DNA of 15,797 nucleotides from Cyanobacteria bacterium UBA1221 (lineage in GTDB: Bacteria > Cyanobacteriota > Vampirovibrionia > Gastranaerophilales > Gastranaerophilaceae), in assembly GCA_002309425.1 (NCBI GenBank), contig DBXD01000026.1, positions 1 to 15,797 on the forward strand, read 5' to 3'. Within the stretch, counting starts at the first letter, position 1. Every line of letters begins with the position of its first letter. Shown piece by piece: positions 13,441-15,797 of this stretch. The notes beneath the pieces were generated by a model, which was given only the letters and a program-made list of their open reading frames with translations, was not told the origin of the DNA and did not search any database. The position numbers and the translations under genes are program-made.

Positions 13441-14728
13441 TTTCTGCTTCAATTATTTCATTATTATATCCTGTGATTTTTGCGGATTTAATAGTGTTTA
13501 ATAACGTTGAGTCCGTGGAATTAAGTCTTACCGTCAGATAATTTCTTGTTACCCCTTTTAGTTTGCCTGTTATTTTATCAGGGTGTTTTTCTATTAATAT
13601 CTCCCGAGTTGTACCCAGGTTTTTATTTATAAAATTTTTGTACTTTTCCTTAGATATTGTTTTGATTATATCGGTACGCGTTGTCTTTACGGTATCCTCA
13701 ACCTGATTTGGTGCATTTGCACCGGCGGTACCTTGTCTTATTGAGTACGGAAACGTATGTATCTGGGATAACCCCGATTTTTCAAGGTTTAATCTTGTTG
13801 TGTTAAAATCCGAATCCGTTTCCCCTGCGTACCCCGTTATAATGTCGCAGCCGATAAAAGGCAGTTCAAATTTATCGTTAATCTTTTCAATAATATCCAG
13901 AGATTCTGTGGCAGTATAATGCCGATTCATTGATTTTAATGTGTTATCGCATAGGGATTGCAGGGAAAGATGAAAATGCGGACAGAACTTTTCTGATTTG
14001 CTTAAAAATTCTAGTAATGCCTCATCTATTTCATTCGGATAAAGTGAACCCAGTCTGTATCTTGTGACATCTGTTTCCTTTTCTACCGTTTTTAGCAGGT
14101 CAAGAAAATTCTTCCCAAACTCCTTTCCCCACAAACCAATATGAATTCCTGTAAATACTATTTCTTTTAATCCGTGTTTTTCAAAATTTTTAATTTGTTT
14201 GATGATAAAGTCCTCATCTGCGCTTCTGCTGTTACCTCTGGCAAAAGGTATGATGCAGTACGAACATCTGTTATCGCAACCGTCCTGGATTTTTAAACTT
14301 GCCCGTGTTTTTGCTGTATCTTTAAGCGGCGTATAGGTATAATCTTTTTGTTGCATAATATCAGAAACAAGACATGTTTTAGAAGTTTGGTTATGTTGGC
14401 TTAAAATCTCTCCAAGCCGCAACTTTTCGTCATTTCCAATAATAAAGTCGATAAAGTCATATTTCAGCAGTTTTTCTTTTTCGACTTGTGCAACGCAGCC
14501 TGTCAATATATTTATAATTTTGGGATTTTTATTCTTTGCATTTCTTAATAAATACAGGGCTTCCTTATCGCTGTTATGTGTAACGGAACAGGAATTAAGA
14601 ATATAAAAATCAGCATCCCCTATATTATTAACTTCTTCATAGCCGCGTGATTCAAGGCTTTGTTTTATAACGGCCCCTTCAAACTGGTTGGATTTACACC
14701 CCATTGTGTGTATTGTAAACTTCTTCAT
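13433..14728 (-). CDS. mtaB: tRNA t6A37 methylthiotransferase MtaB
   Basis: MtaB is a radical-SAM enzyme that converts t6A to ms2t6A at position 37 of tRNAs reading ANN codons. The N-terminal domain supplies cysteines C11 (HTMGCKSNQFEG), C47 (LNSCSVT) and C78 (LTGCVAQ) for one iron-sulfur cluster. The radical-SAM triad is C151-C155-C158 in DGCDNRCSYCIIPFARG. The region about 370-431 is a TRAM RNA-binding domain. The GCKSNQFE form and the 431-residue length favour MtaB over MiaB and RimO. No Shine-Dalgarno precedes the ATG at 14728. TAGTAT lies 6 bases upstream. The gene is convergent with the patatin gene (8-bp overlap) and divergent from the last gene. Confidence 0.93.
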   Translation of the reverse strand: MKKFTIHTMGCKSNQFEGAVIKQSLESRGYEEVNNIGDADFYILNSCSVTHNSDKEALYLLRNAKNKNPKIINILTGCVAQVEKEKLLKYDFIDFIIGNDEKLRLGEILSQHNQTSKTCLVSDIMQQKDYTYTPLKDTAKTRASLKIQDGCDNRCSYCIIPFARGNSRSADEDFIIKQIKNFEKHGLKEIVFTGIHIGLWGKEFGKNFLDLLKTVEKETDVTRYRLGSLYPNEIDEALLEFLSKSEKFCPHFHLSLQSLCDNTLKSMNRHYTATESLDIIEKINDKFELPFIGCDIITGYAGETDSDFNTTRLNLEKSGLSQIHTFPYSIRQGTAGANAPNQVEDTVKTTRTDIIKTISKEKYKNFINKNLGTTREILIEKHPDKITGKLKGVTRNYLTVRLNSTDSTLLNTIKSAKITGYNNEIIEAEII

Positions 14729-14734
14729 TTCTAA

Positions 14735-14740
14735 ATACTA
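14735..14740 (-). promoter_or_regulatory. -10-like hexamer abutting the mtaB start
   Basis: On the minus strand TAGTAT (4/6 match) is followed by exactly 6 bases and the ATG, which would put the transcription start on the A of the ATG. An upstream TATATT is an alternative that would give a leader of about 10 bases. Confidence 0.35.
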
Positions 14741-14799
14741 TTAAAAATATAACGTTTTGTAAATATTTATGACAAATATAGTAAAAAATAGCAAAAAAT

Positions 14800-14828
14800 T
14801 TTACTTTCCGTTTTAACTATAATATAAT
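14800..14828 (+). promoter_or_regulatory. Predicted promoter for the last membrane-protein gene
   Basis: TTTACT (14800-14805, 4/6), a 17-bp spacer and a perfect TATAAT (14823-14828) are well placed. A second TATAAT overlaps at 14818-14823. The start near 14835 would leave a leader of about 20 bases with GTGTAGGTGT in it. Confidence 0.6.
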
Positions 14829-14855
14829 AATTATGTGAAAGTGTAGGTGTAAAAC

Positions 14856-15674
14856 ATGCAAGTTTCTTCAATTTCAAATTTTAGCAGTTTTGGCAATAAA
14901 GATGGTAATTTTAATGCTTTTATGACAATGGACGATGATGCGATTAGGCAATATGCCGTTCACAGTGCTATTCAAAAGAACCAAAAAACGCATAAAAAAG
15001 TAAACCGCTTGTATTATTCGGTCCCCTTGGTAGCGGCAGCATCAGCAGCATTGTTGACAAAGGGTAAGGTTCCGTTTTTAACAAAAGAAGTTTCGGGTAA
15101 AGCTGCAAAAGTTGCCGGTGCGGTTAGCGGTGGTGCATATTGGGCATTCTTACTCGGTACGGTAGCCGCAGGCGCAGGATTAAATAACAAATTAGAGGCT
15201 CGTTCTGAAAAGTACAGGAATTTCAGAGAAGACCATCCGGTGTTGTCTGTTTTAGGTGATTTGACCGCATTCCTGGCTGTTACTTTTGCTGTTCCGAAAG
15301 CATTGAGTGCAGGTTTCTCAAAATTAGGTCCGAAGACGCTGGCACGTGTTGACAAAGCGGTTACAAAATCTGAACAAAAAATTAACGGCTTAAAAGTTCC
15401 TAATTTTGCAAAGAAAATAGGTGAAAAGGTTTCGAAACTTGTTCCTCAGAGAGTCAAAGACTGGAAAGCAAATAAAGTTATGCCGGATGGCCTGAAAAAT
15501 TTGGCTAAGGGTGTAGTAAACTGGGCGCCGGAGATTACGTTATTGTCTTCTTTAGTTGCAGCTGTTGATTCCAGAGCGAAATTCGTCCGTGATGTTAATT
15601 CAACCTATTCTCAGTTAAGAGAAAAACAGCAAGATTTAATTAAAGAAAAAATTGCTGCAATGAGTGCAGAATAA
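14856..15674 (+). CDS. Unknown membrane protein, 272 residues
   Basis: I recognise no family. The N-terminus MQVSSISNFSSFGNKDGNF, with its F-G motif, resembles the start of the protein at 9422 and N-termini I associate with Gastranaerophilales. Ala/Val-rich hydrophobic stretches lie at about 53-66, 85-108, 130-152 and, less clearly, 224-240, suggesting three or four membrane passes. Between them is a basic segment, including KLVPQRVKDWKANK. The C-terminus is a charged helix (YSQLREKQQDLIKEKIAAMSAE). The ribosome-binding site is a modest AGGTG about 6 bases before the ATG. It lies within a segment complementary to the candidate RNA at 3900-4022. A strong terminator follows. The gene is divergent from mtaB, 127 bases apart. 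Confidence 0.75.
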   Translation: MQVSSISNFSSFGNKDGNFNAFMTMDDDAIRQYAVHSAIQKNQKTHKKVNRLYYSVPLVAAASAALLTKGKVPFLTKEVSGKAAKVAGAVSGGAYWAFLLGTVAAGAGLNNKLEARSEKYRNFREDHPVLSVLGDLTAFLAVTFAVPKALSAGFSKLGPKTLARVDKAVTKSEQKINGLKVPNFAKKIGEKVSKLVPQRVKDWKANKVMPDGLKNLAKGVVNWAPEITLLSSLVAAVDSRAKFVRDVNSTYSQLREKQQDLIKEKIAAMSAE

Positions 15675-15702
15675 AGTTGAGTAAAGTGTAGTGTGTAGAC
15701 AG

Positions 15703-15734
15703 AAAGACCAACAATTAATTGTTGGTCTTTTCTA
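15703..15734. terminator. Strong, probably bidirectional terminator
   Basis: Arms of 11 bp (GACCAACAATT and its complement, 15706-15727) form a perfect palindrome, flanked by AAA and TTT that extend it. TTTTCTAT follows on the plus strand and TTTCTGTC on the minus strand. It ends the membrane-protein gene and possibly a convergent gene at the right edge. Confidence 0.88.
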
Positions 15735-15761
15735 TAATATTTACATTTTGGATTTATCTGA

Positions 15762-15797
15762 TTAAGCCGGTTTACTAGCCGCTGAAAGTTTTGAAAG
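15762..15797 (-). CDS. Possible 3' end of a minus-strand gene cut by the window edge
   Basis: On the minus strand a frame open to the window edge reads LSKLSAASKPA and then TAA. It faces the bidirectional terminator 28 bases beyond, as a real gene end would. Eleven codons are too few to identify it or to exclude chance. Confidence 0.3.
   Translation of the reverse strand, partial: LSKLSAASKPA

Noticed and set aside
15014..15355. A 113-codon minus-strand open frame inside the last membrane-protein gene
   Set aside because: It is the shadow of an Ala-rich coding sequence. It has no Shine-Dalgarno, and the plus-strand gene has a promoter and terminator.
1..15797. CRISPR arrays, tRNA or rRNA genes, insertion sequences or prophage modules
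   Set aside because: No regularly spaced repeats, tRNA T-loop signature, rRNA segment, transposase or phage gene was found on either strand.

Overview
The window is AT-rich, gene-dense bacterial chromosome that uses the standard bacterial code, with TGA as a real stop. It carries twelve complete large protein genes, one small gene of 31 codons, and possible gene ends at both edges. Most genes are housekeeping types. Three clues suggest a non-photosynthetic relative of the Cyanobacteria such as Gastranaerophilales/Melainabacteria. Two unrecognised proteins (9422-10153, 14856-15674) have short Asn/Phe/Gly-rich N-termini that I recall from that group. A palindromic GGTGGG/CCCACC repeat resembles ones common in cyanobacteria. 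A structured intergenic RNA resembles cyanobacterial Yfr1. This placement is an inference of moderate strength.

Layout. At 1-751 there is a possible gene tail and, on the minus strand, a two-domain XRE-type regulator with its own terminator. At 888-2927 are pth (peptidyl-tRNA hydrolase) and a TPR-repeat protein, followed tail-to-tail by surE (minus). The 388-base gap at 3732-4119 is the richest non-coding stretch. It holds a surE promoter, a TGTA-N8-TACA dyad, a candidate RNA of about 120 nt with three stem-loops and a terminator, and a -10 box for glnA. Then come glnA (glutamine synthetase I) and ugd (UDP-glucose dehydrogenase), the latter with a near-consensus promoter. The 509-base gap at 6895-7403 encodes a 31-residue membrane peptide with a perfect Shine-Dalgarno. 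It also carries two copies of a 17-bp dyad, the second at the predicted start site of typA (BipA GTPase).

From 9216 the content is more accessory: an unknown 243-aa protein, the palindromic repeat, a small HEAT-like protein, a polytopic GT-C-like membrane protein, a patatin-like lipase, mtaB on the minus strand (8-bp tail overlap), and an unknown membrane protein ending at a strong bidirectional terminator.

Functional links. pth, typA and mtaB serve translation. glnA is central nitrogen assimilation. ugd makes UDP-glucuronate for surface polysaccharide, and the GT-C-like protein may also act at the envelope. The most interesting point is that the unpaired linker of the candidate RNA at 3900-4022 could base-pair with both the ribosome-binding region and the 3' untranslated region of the last membrane-protein gene. 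Three neighbouring genes (GT-C-like, patatin, mtaB) lack a Shine-Dalgarno and have -10-like hexamers so close to the ATG that leaderless or nearly leaderless mRNAs are plausible.
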